This document shows, one piece after another, positions 1-4,922 of a DNA stretch of 5,188 nucleotides. The stretch comes from Candidatus Bathyarchaeota archaeon (GTDB taxonomy: Archaea; Thermoproteota; Bathyarchaeia; 40CM-2-53-6; FEN-987). The stretch is taken from the NCBI GenBank assembly GCA_023247835.1, contig JAHFFU010000096.1, forward strand, positions 1 to 5,188, given 5' to 3'. The notes beneath the pieces are model-generated. The model did not search any database. It was given only the letters and a program-made list of their open reading frames with translations, and had not been told where the DNA came from. Position 1 is the stretch's first letter, and each line of letters starts with the position of its first letter. The position numbers and the translations under genes are program-made.

Positions 1-1
1 C

Positions 2-97
2 GCTGACAGAAAAGAAGCCTTGACTAATATTCGGGACGCGATTCAGGGTTACCTCGTAAGTTTGAAGAAACACAGTGAACAAATTCCAGTCACCTGA
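2..97 (+). CDS. HicB-family antitoxin, C-terminal fragment (runs off left edge)
   Basis: The frame is open from the left edge to a TGA at 95-97 and gives 31 residues beginning ADRKEALTNIRDAI and ending EQIPVT. The pattern EAL-x-NI-x-DAI-x-x-YL followed by a short charged linker and IP is the usual C-terminal end of the HicB/UPF0150 partially degraded RNase H-like fold, where it forms the last helix. HicB proteins bind and neutralise the mRNA-cleaving toxin HicA and often repress their own operon. The gene order fits, because HicA-like sequence follows at once on the same strand. The N-terminal part lies outside the window, so I cannot say whether the antitoxin is intact or has a DNA-binding extension. 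The identification rests on a short but characteristic stretch; another UPF0150 protein without a toxin partner is possible. Confidence 0.72.
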   Translation, partial: ADRKEALTNIRDAIQGYLVSLKKHSEQIPVT

Positions 98-226
98 TTT
101 TAAGACAGAGTGCCCTCTATACAGAAGAATTACTGTGCCACACACCGGGAGATCGCCGGGGGCACCCTAAGAGCCATAATAAGAGAAACCGGGCTAACCG
201 TCGAGCAATTCACGAGACTCTTGTAA
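98..226 (+). pseudogene. HicA-type toxin remnant: N-terminal half missing, frameshifted
   Basis: Three frames must be joined to read a HicA C-terminus. About 97-120 gives ILRQSALY, about 120-143 gives YRRITVPH, and 143-226 gives HREIAGGTLRAIIRE then TGLTVEQFTRLL and a TAA at 224-226. The last segment is the hallmark HicA end (P-x-H-x-x-x-I-x-x-GTLR-x-I-I-R-x-x-GLT-x-x-x-F). HicA is a small dsRNA-binding-like RNase of roughly 60-85 residues. Here about 40 can be recovered, and the first half with its start, first helix and the catalytic-histidine GSH motif is absent, because the HicB stop abuts the remnant. No start codon serves the intact frame, which has a stop (TAA) at 101-103. I read this as a toxin inactivated by deletion plus at least one indel. 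A sequencing error could explain a frameshift but not the missing half. Confidence 0.7.
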
Positions 227-377
227 GGTTCAAAGGGAAACAGCCCACTAGGGAGCGGGTTTACATTCTTCTGCGAACTTCAGTGACCTCTGCTTTCGGT
301 TTTGCTATGAACGGGGATACGCCAACGTTCCTCGTGAGGCAAGGCTTATTCGTTCTCTTCCATGCGGCTGTTCGTGA

Positions 378-611
378 TTGGAATTGTCTTACTATTGTAT
401 ACCAAAGCCACCCTTAGCTTACCCCTGTTACCTACCGGCGCATTGCGTTGTTCCACAACCACCGGAAGTCTACTATCAGCCACCCCCGCAAGCATACGCG
501 TACCAAGCGCCCCCAATTCATTACGTCTACCAGCCCCCGCCAGTCGCATACGCGTACGTGCCTCCACCCCAGTATTACTATTACCAACCGCCAGTAGTCA
601 GGGTGCAGTAA
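378..611 (+). CDS. Tyr/Pro-rich nonapeptide-repeat protein, function unknown
   Basis: This 77-residue ORF contains 21 Pro and 16 Tyr. From residue 34 to 69 it is four tandem nine-residue units (QPPPQAYAY, QAPPIHYVY, QPPPVAYAY, VPPPQYYYY), with a partial fifth unit beginning QPP. Pro is spelled CCA, CCC, CCG and CCT and Tyr both TAC and TAT, so the repeat is kept at protein level in this frame. That is the main reason to think it is real. Three Cys (7, 17, 23) lie in the non-repeated first third. The start would be TTG at 378 (or TTG 384), since a TGA sits directly before it at 375-377. No Shine-Dalgarno site or convincing TATA box is visible. Such composition recalls structural, wall-like or adhesive low-complexity proteins, but I recognise no family. 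An overlapping frame starting at ATG 362 has a hydrophobic signal-like N-terminus, so the true gene could start there and be frameshifted. Confidence 0.5.
   Translation: MELSYYCIPKPPLAYPCYLPAHCVVPQPPEVYYQPPPQAYAYQAPPIHYVYQPPPVAYAYVPPPQYYYYQPPVVRVQ
477..584 (+). repeat. Four tandem 27-nt units encoding nonapeptides
   Basis: Four in-frame 27-bp units encode the consensus Q-P-P-P-x-A-Y-A-Y. The units are diverged at DNA level, mostly at third positions. The 12-mer gcatacgcgtac occurs exactly at 492-503 and 546-557, 54 bp (two units) apart, which supports expansion by tandem duplication. Confidence 0.7.
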
Positions 612-658
612 CCCACTTCTCTTTCTTCAGCCAGTAAGTCGTTCATGTTTTACGACGG

Positions 659-1984
659 CTATGGGTCATGCCATCTTCCTGAAGGTGGACTGTGGTTCCA
701 GCTTTTCTTTTCAAGGCCGTACCGTGACAGCGGCTTCGTCAAATGCCTAAGCGCCTTCCTGTCAGGCACGTGGAGGCCGGTTTGAAGTGCTCTCAGTTTT
801 CTGACCATACGCTTCTCAGCGTTTCTCTGAACGAGGGAGCATCTTTCGCATCTAAACCCTTGACTTTTCCCGGCTGACTTCATATGCTTCTTACATCTGG
901 GGCAGGTCGGGTTCTCGAAAGTGAGTTCATCCACCAACCGATGGATGAAGATCTTCTCCAGATTTATTGCCACAGGTAGATTCTCGCGGCTTTTCACTCC
1001 GCCATAAACCGTGACTTCATCACCAGGAAGTAACCTCGACGCAGCCTCCCGTAATTTTCCCGTCGGCTCAAACGCAGCACAGCGTATGTTGCCACGGTTG
1101 TACCGCAGCACGAAGAAGACGTGGCCGCCTGGAATGCGTTCAGGTCTACCAGCGACGACCCCACTCAGTACGACTGGTGCATTGGGTCTGACGCGTTCCT
1201 TTGCATGGCCGTTTTCAAAGTGAGAATCGGTGCCATGGTTTGTGCGAAATATGATCCACCTCTCGACCGGTTCATGAATTTTCAGCATGCGAAACGCCTT
1301 CAGGACAGCCTCTGAACTTTCTCCACGTATGCCTAGGAGGACGGGATCAGGTCCGTGGGGCGTAACGAGCATTCTGTTGTTTTCGTAATCATAATTGTTG
1401 AAAGTTCTTGGAGCGGTTGCTCCATCCATTTTCTTGACTGAATCCTCGTTCACCCGCCTCGGCTTTCCCCAGTTCTTTCGGTCCCTGTAGGCTACAAGTT
1501 CGAAGGTGTGATCGCCATCGAGAGTCTGCCCGACTGCGGCTAAAGCACCCACTAGACCGAGTCTTGTACCGTACGTAAGAGCTGTTGCACCGGAGACTCT
1601 CACCGCTCGTAATGCCTCATTCGCGGTGACGATATCTCCCAACGACTTACGAGAAAGCTGCCAAATTTTCCTAGTCGGGTGACCCTTCAATAGCACGACT
1701 GCCGGATCCGTATTTGCCTCGCCTACGCGGCTATTCTTCTCGACCTCGTGAAGAACGGTTTCTTGAACGAGCTCGTAAGCTTCCTTTGGGATCTCAACAC
1801 GTAGGGCTACTGCGGCATTCCCGCGTGTCTTGTAGGGGATGTTTGGGTTCAGGCGTATGATGTTTGGGTAATCGATGAATCGAACTTCTGCCTTCGCCAA
1901 ATCTTCGACGAGGCGGGCCGCGATGTAGGTGGTGCAGCCACCTTTCGTCGAGTCTGTATCGTCTATCCCTATGTGCAGTTCCAC
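659..1984 (-). CDS. tiaS: tRNA(Ile2) 2-agmatinylcytidine synthetase TiaS
   Basis: TiaS uses ATP and agmatine to convert C34 of tRNA-Ile(CAU) to agmatidine, so that the tRNA is charged with Ile and reads AUA; it acts in the cytoplasm. The 441-residue product matches the family throughout and is close to its usual length (about 420). Residues 5-12 are IGIDDTDS. GGCTTY at 15-20 places a Thr at position 18, the residue phosphorylated in the Archaeoglobus enzyme, which also supports the chosen start. Further conserved stretches are GATALTYGTRLGLVGA (132-147), NWGKPRR (171-177), TFNNYD (194-199) and TPHGPDPVLLGIRGES (208-223). An OB-fold (about 268-345) follows, then a zinc ribbon with CPRC at 361-364 and CERC at 379-382, then a basic tail. 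The start is GTG; the in-frame TGA is only one codon upstream, so no other start is possible. No clear Shine-Dalgarno site is seen. It lies 58 nt after the RAM gene, probably in the same transcript. Confidence 0.96.
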   Translation of the reverse strand: MELHIGIDDTDSTKGGCTTYIAARLVEDLAKAEVRFIDYPNIIRLNPNIPYKTRGNAAVALRVEIPKEAYELVQETVLHEVEKNSRVGEANTDPAVVLLKGHPTRKIWQLSRKSLGDIVTANEALRAVRVSGATALTYGTRLGLVGALAAVGQTLDGDHTFELVAYRDRKNWGKPRRVNEDSVKKMDGATAPRTFNNYDYENNRMLVTPHGPDPVLLGIRGESSEAVLKAFRMLKIHEPVERWIIFRTNHGTDSHFENGHAKERVRPNAPVVLSGVVAGRPERIPGGHVFFVLRYNRGNIRCAAFEPTGKLREAASRLLPGDEVTVYGGVKSRENLPVAINLEKIFIHRLVDELTFENPTCPRCKKHMKSAGKSQGFRCERCSLVQRNAEKRMVRKLRALQTGLHVPDRKALRHLTKPLSRYGLEKKSWNHSPPSGRWHDP

Positions 1985-2042
1985 AACTCATGACCCAGTC
2001 GGTGTTCTGAATGGACCGACCAGTCTGACTGCGTTAAATGGA

Positions 2043-2279
2043 TTAGGTTCCTTCGACAACTATCATGGTTAGCGTCGAACGGACTTTGTCGAGCCTGCGA
2101 ATCTTCCATGTAACGATTTCTTTCAACTTGTCCATTGATTCAGCTTCGACCGTCGCGACAATGTCATAGACGCCATAGACTACGTAGGATTCTTTCACGT
2201 TACTGATCTTTCGCAGCTCCGTAACTACTTCGTCTTCCGAACCTATTTCGGCATTGATCAGGACGAAGGCAAGCGGCAT
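2043..2279 (-). CDS. Stand-alone RAM-domain protein (Lrp/AsnC ligand-binding domain only)
   Basis: This 78-residue protein is a complete RAM/AsnC ligand-binding domain (beta-alpha-beta-beta-alpha-beta) with no helix-turn-helix. The order is PLAFVLINAE (strand 1), helix EDEVVTELRKIS, VKESYVVYGVYDIVATVEA with the family-typical YGVYDIV at 35-41, helix MDKLKEIVTWKIRRL, and last strand VRSTLTMIVVE. RAM domains assemble into dimers and higher rings and bind amino acids or other small effectors at the interfaces. Stand-alone versions are common in archaea and may modulate full-length Lrp proteins or act as sensors, so no DNA-binding role can be claimed here. I chose ATG 2279 over the GTG one codon upstream, because the GAGGT at 2286-2290 lies 6 nt from the ATG but only 3 nt from the GTG. 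It sits between a small hypothetical gene and tiaS on the same strand, which suggests shared transcription. Confidence 0.9.
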   Translation of the reverse strand: MPLAFVLINAEIGSEDEVVTELRKISNVKESYVVYGVYDIVATVEAESMDKLKEIVTWKIRRLDKVRSTLTMIVVEGT

Positions 2280-2285
2280 CACAAA

Positions 2286-2290
2286 ACCTC
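2286..2290 (-). promoter_or_regulatory. Shine-Dalgarno site of the RAM-domain gene
   Basis: The minus strand reads GAGGT here, complementary to the archaeal 16S 3' end and 6 nt before ATG 2279. It decides between the adjacent GTG and ATG starts. It is the clearest ribosome binding site I found in the window. Confidence 0.6.
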
Positions 2291-2317
2291 GGCGTAGGCT
2301 TGGTGTTCAAGGTATCG

Positions 2318-2325
2318 CTAAAAAC
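2318..2325 (-). promoter_or_regulatory. Possible TATA box for the RAM-tiaS transcript
   Basis: The minus strand reads GTTTTTAG here, about 40 nt before the RAM gene start. Transcription starting about 26 nt downstream would give a leader of roughly 15-17 nt that just includes the GAGGT site. The match to an archaeal TATA box is only moderate, and the gene could instead be read from the promoter of the upstream small gene. Confidence 0.3.
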
Positions 2326-2352
2326 GTTTGCCTAGCTCATGGCTGAAACCAA

Positions 2353-2571
2353 TCATGCGAGGGCTACTTTTTTCGCCTTTTGAGTTGACAAAGCCTTCGC
2401 CGTCGACGCGCCTTCATCAAGAACGGCGACCCTATCAACGGTCCAGGTTTCTGACAGCGCGCTTGACTCGATGTTTCGACGTATCTGTTCGGCAAGCTCG
2501 TCTGCTGACAAGGGGTCATGATCGGAGGAGCGGATTAGTGTGACGAGCGCGACTTTACCCGTAGCCGACAC
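2353..2571 (-). CDS. Small hypothetical protein, leaderless-type start
   Basis: The 72-residue product (73 if the TTG at 2574 is used) is not a family I can name. It has a plausible beta-alpha-beta layout: strand KVALVTLIR, an acidic loop, amphipathic helix SADELAEQIRRNIESS, strand WTVDRVAVLDE, and a Lys/Ala-rich tail (KALSTQKAKK) near the C-terminus. This could be half of a ferredoxin-like fold, but that is inference. No Shine-Dalgarno site precedes the start. A TATA-like element centred about 27 nt upstream of GTG 2571 instead fits a leaderless mRNA, which supports the gene being real and favours GTG 2571. It is first of three same-strand genes, 73 nt before the RAM gene. The opposite-strand ORF over the same interval is arginine-rich and looks like an antisense shadow. 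Confidence 0.62.
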   Translation of the reverse strand: MSATGKVALVTLIRSSDHDPLSADELAEQIRRNIESSALSETWTVDRVAVLDEGASTAKALSTQKAKKVALA

Positions 2572-2593
2572 CAAGAAGAACGTGAGAAGGTCG

Positions 2594-2601
2594 GAATATA
2601 T
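2594..2601 (-). promoter_or_regulatory. TATA box of the small hypothetical gene
   Basis: The minus strand reads ATATATTC, preceded by AACC, a reasonable archaeal TATA element. Its centre lies about 27 nt from GTG 2571 and about 24 nt from TTG 2574. Archaeal TATA boxes lie about 26-27 nt before the transcription start, so transcription would begin at or next to the start codon. Confidence 0.55.
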
Positions 2602-2603
2602 GG

Positions 2604-2804
2604 TTTGTTATGTCTTATGCCATGGCAGCAAACTGGCTTTCAAAAACACGCTTGATGGGGGCAGTCATAATCATTTCAAGGATAAGCTAATCCAGCAAAA
2701 ACAAGTTGCCGTGTAGCATTCAACGGTTCGGCTTTGAAGCCCACAACATTTACCAGACCGCCCAGAGTGACGACTCGGGGCCAGTTTTGACCTTTCATAA
2801 CTCC
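2604..2804. other. Divergent intergenic region, no gene seen
   Basis: This 201-bp stretch lies between the minus-strand TATA box and the preferred nnr start. The frame of nnr stays open back to a TTG at 2706, but the 33 residues this would add match nothing expected at the Nnr N-terminus. It must hold the nnr promoter, yet I see only weak AT-rich candidates (ATAATCATTT near 2667-2676 and TTTCATAA at 2793-2800). No tRNA or obvious stem-loop is visible. Confidence 0.5.
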
Positions 2805-4325
2805 GTGTTGACATCGCTCGAAGCGATGATTCTTGATCGCAATTCAGAGTACCTAGGCGTGTCAACACTCCAACTGATGGAAAATGCGGGTCGTTCCGTA
2901 GCAGATGAAATTAGCGCCCGGTTCGGGGCGGGCAGCTCCGTCGTGATTTACGGTGGAACTGGTAGGAATGGGGGAGATGGGATGGTTGCCGCCAGGCATC
3001 TGGCTGGACGAGGCTTCAATGTATCCTACAAGCTAGTGGGGAGCGAAGATGCGATCTCAGATCCTACAGCACTTCACAATTGGCGTGCACTCAAATCAAT
3101 GTCAACAACCGTCAAGATCGATGAGTATCGTGACTCATCTTCATTATCAGAATCGGATTCTGAAATAGTGGTTGATGCTCTGCTCGGGACAGGAGTGAAA
3201 GGAAAACTCCGCCAACCGATCCTCAGGGCAGTGGAGGTGATCAACAAGTCTAGCGGTTACAAGGTCGCCGTGGACGTCCCAACCGGGATAGATTCCGATA
3301 CCGGTGAGGTACTGGGCGAGGCTGTTCGCGCCAACCTAACAGTCACCCTTCATGCCATGAAAAAAGGATTCTCGAAGGCGAAGGAGTTCTACGGCGAGAT
3401 TAGAGTAGCCGATATTGGGATACCACCTGAAGCGGCGGCCTTTGCGGGACCGGGAGACGTAGATGCCGTAGTAGTTCGAAGGTCCCCTGACGCACACAAG
3501 GGCCAGTTCGGACGGTTACTAGTCATTGGGGGAAGCGAAGTTTTCACTGGAGCCCCAACTCTTGTCGGCCTAGCCGCGTACAGAACAGGCACCGACCAAG
3601 TTTTCGTAGCGGCACCGGAAAAAACCGCGCAAACAATTTCGTCAATCTCACCAAACCTGATAACCATCAAACTCCCAGGCGCACACCTCGCTCCCGCCCA
3701 CATACACATTCTCCGAGATCAACTTGAGAAAGCGAATGCGGTAGCAATCGGCCCAGGGCTGGGATTGAATAAACAGACGGTCACTGCGGTTCGGAGAATC
3801 GTCTCACTCGTGCACCAGTCCAGGAAACCGCTTCTCCTGGATGCGGATGGTTTGAAGGCACTCGGCGTGGTTAGGAAGAAGATGTTCAGCGAATCAACAG
3901 TCTTGACGCCACACGCAGGCGAATTTCAGGCTATTTCAGGGAAGCCTCCACCTCGAGACCCGAAGGTGCGCTCAGGCGAGGTGAAGGGTTTCGCTTTGAG
4001 AAGTGGGGCGGTTGTTCTTCTTAAAGGCCGTACGGACATAATCTCAGATGGAATGAGGGTGAAGCTGAATAATACAGGAAACCCCGGCATGACTGTGGGC
4101 GGGACGGGCGACGTATTATCGGGGATAGTTGCGGGTTTGATGGCGCAGGGTGTTGATGGTTTCAGAGCGGCCGTTGCTGGGGCCTTCGTGAATGGGGCGG
4201 CAGGCGACATTGCGGAGGAGCTGTATGGGTACCACCTCATGGCAACCGACCTCCTTGACCATATCCACACAATCATGAACGACCCCATGCGCCACAAGGC
4301 CATCTACGAGAAAAGGCTCCATTAG
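2805..4325 (+). CDS. nnr: Bifunctional NAD(P)HX epimerase / NAD(P)HX dehydratase
   Basis: Nnr repairs NADHX and NADPHX, the hydrated dead-end forms of NAD(P)H. The N-terminal YjeF_N domain interconverts the R and S epimers and the C-terminal ribokinase-like domain dehydrates S-NAD(P)HX at the cost of ADP or ATP. With a GTG start at 2805 the product is 506 residues, the usual length of the two-domain form. Epimerase domain (about 1-215): QLMENAG 23-29, GRNGGDG 53-59, VDALLGTGVKG 123-133, VDVPTGIDS 156-164. Dehydratase domain (about 222-495): HKGQFGRLLVIGGS 231-244, GPGLG 316-320, DADGLKAL 346-353, LTPHAGEF 367-374, VLLKG 404-408, and the nucleotide/catalytic loop GNPGMTVGGTGDVLSG 425-440 with the probable catalytic Asp436. 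I prefer GTG 2805 because MLTSLEAMILDRN copies the family start pattern M-x-T-S-x-x-M-x-x-x-D-x-N. The frame is open back to TTG 2706 and no Shine-Dalgarno site settles the choice. tsr3 follows after 14 nt. Confidence 0.95.
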   Translation: MLTSLEAMILDRNSEYLGVSTLQLMENAGRSVADEISARFGAGSSVVIYGGTGRNGGDGMVAARHLAGRGFNVSYKLVGSEDAISDPTALHNWRALKSMSTTVKIDEYRDSSSLSESDSEIVVDALLGTGVKGKLRQPILRAVEVINKSSGYKVAVDVPTGIDSDTGEVLGEAVRANLTVTLHAMKKGFSKAKEFYGEIRVADIGIPPEAAAFAGPGDVDAVVVRRSPDAHKGQFGRLLVIGGSEVFTGAPTLVGLAAYRTGTDQVFVAAPEKTAQTISSISPNLITIKLPGAHLAPAHIHILRDQLEKANAVAIGPGLGLNKQTVTAVRRIVSLVHQSRKPLLLDADGLKALGVVRKKMFSESTVLTPHAGEFQAISGKPPPRDPKVRSGEVKGFALRSGAVVLLKGRTDIISDGMRVKLNNTGNPGMTVGGTGDVLSGIVAGLMAQGVDGFRAAVAGAFVNGAAGDIAEELYGYHLMATDLLDHIHTIMNDPMRHKAIYEKRLH

Positions 4326-4339
4326 CTGAGAATCTCGAT

Positions 4340-4876
4340 TTGACCTTGCAGGTAGAAGACAAGGCACTTCGGAATCCGAGGCTTTACGCGCTACTCCTTA
4401 AGCAAGATGATCCACGCAAATGCACAGCCGCCAAGTTAACGAGATTCCGGTCTGCGACGCCGCTTTTCAGGGTTAAGCAGATTCCGCGGAAGGCGTTGGT
4501 TCTCAACCCTTTTACACTATCAGTCCTGGTAGCCAAGGACAGAGCCGTCGCATGTGAAAATGGCCTAGTTGTGGTTGATTGTTCATGGGAGCGGGTCGGG
4601 AAGGCCTTCGCAATCGGTTTGCCGGGCTATGGCCGGAAGCTGCCGACGCTGCTTGCCGCGAACCCTGTCAATTACGGAAAGCAACACAAGCTGTCATCTG
4701 TTGAGGCGTTGGCTGGAGCGTTGTACATTTTAGGTTTCAAGGATTCAGCCTCTAAGTTAGTCGCCCAATTCAAGTGGGGACCGACCTTTCTAACGTTAAA
4801 TCATGAACCGCTCGAATCTTACTCTTCCGCAAATACTGAAACCGAAATGTCTGCTGCCGAAGCCCAATACTTCTAG
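4340..4876 (+). CDS. tsr3: Tsr3-type rRNA 3-amino-3-carboxypropyltransferase (DUF367)
   Basis: Tsr3 moves the 3-amino-3-carboxypropyl group of S-adenosylmethionine to a modified uridine or pseudouridine in the decoding region of small-subunit rRNA, late in ribosome maturation. It has a SPOUT-like fold. The 178-residue product carries the family landmarks in order: DDPRKCTAAKL 23-33 (DDPKKCT-type motif), DCSW 80-83, RKLPTLLAANPVNYGK 99-114, KLSSVEALAGALYILG 117-132, and FKWGPTFLTLNHEPLESY 144-161. The length is normal, with only a short acidic tail after the last motif. The start is taken as TTG 4340, because the upstream frame contains no ATG, GTG or TTG nearby. TTG 4346 is an alternative, and no strong Shine-Dalgarno site is visible. 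The 14-nt gap to nnr suggests co-transcription. It converges on the surface-protein gene with 46 nt between stops. Confidence 0.94.
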   Translation: MTLQVEDKALRNPRLYALLLKQDDPRKCTAAKLTRFRSATPLFRVKQIPRKALVLNPFTLSVLVAKDRAVACENGLVVVDCSWERVGKAFAIGLPGYGRKLPTLLAANPVNYGKQHKLSSVEALAGALYILGFKDSASKLVAQFKWGPTFLTLNHEPLESYSSANTETEMSAAEAQYF

Positions 4877-4922
4877 AAGGCCGAACTGGGCAGTTAGCTC
4901 GTAACTCTAATTGGCAATCAAT

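Noticed and set aside
227..377. Possible RNA gene or attachment site between the HicA remnant and the Tyr/Pro ORF
   Set aside because: No tRNA-like cloverleaf, direct repeat or convincing promoter element could be found by eye.
346..567. Minus-strand ORF opposite the Tyr/Pro repeats
   Set aside because: Its Arg/Ala/Gly/Leu-rich composition is what the antisense of Tyr/Pro codons would give; no motif or start signal.
362..637. Plus-strand ORF from ATG 362 as the real gene instead of the Tyr/Pro frame
   Set aside because: After the hydrophobic start it is Ser/Pro/Leu filler without repeats or family pattern, while the overlapping frame shows a protein-level nonapeptide repeat. Kept only as a possible source of a signal peptide through a frame change.
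637..657. Inverted repeat GTCGT...ACGAC between the convergent Tyr/Pro ORF and tiaS as a terminator
   Set aside because: Only a 5-bp stem with a 9-nt loop and no T-run in the right place. The pyrimidine-rich stretch at 615-628 could end plus-strand transcription but is too weak to call.
1011..1315. Plus-strand ORFs inside tiaS
   Set aside because: Antisense shadows of a strongly conserved gene; no family pattern.
1794..1991. Minus-strand ORF starting at ATG 1991, 7 nt upstream of the tiaS start
   Set aside because: It is out of frame with the unmistakable TiaS sequence and is Arg/His-rich, a typical shadow.
2328..2543. Plus-strand ORF opposite the small hypothetical gene
   Set aside because: Arg-rich low-information product without start signals; the minus-strand frame has a TATA box at the right spacing and a sensible secondary-structure pattern.
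3389..4367. Minus-strand ORFs inside nnr
   Set aside because: Antisense to clearly conserved Nnr motifs; no independent evidence.
4877..4922. AACT-GGGC-AGTT hairpin between tsr3 and the surface-protein gene
   Set aside because: The 4-bp stem is too short and no T-tract follows; likely chance.
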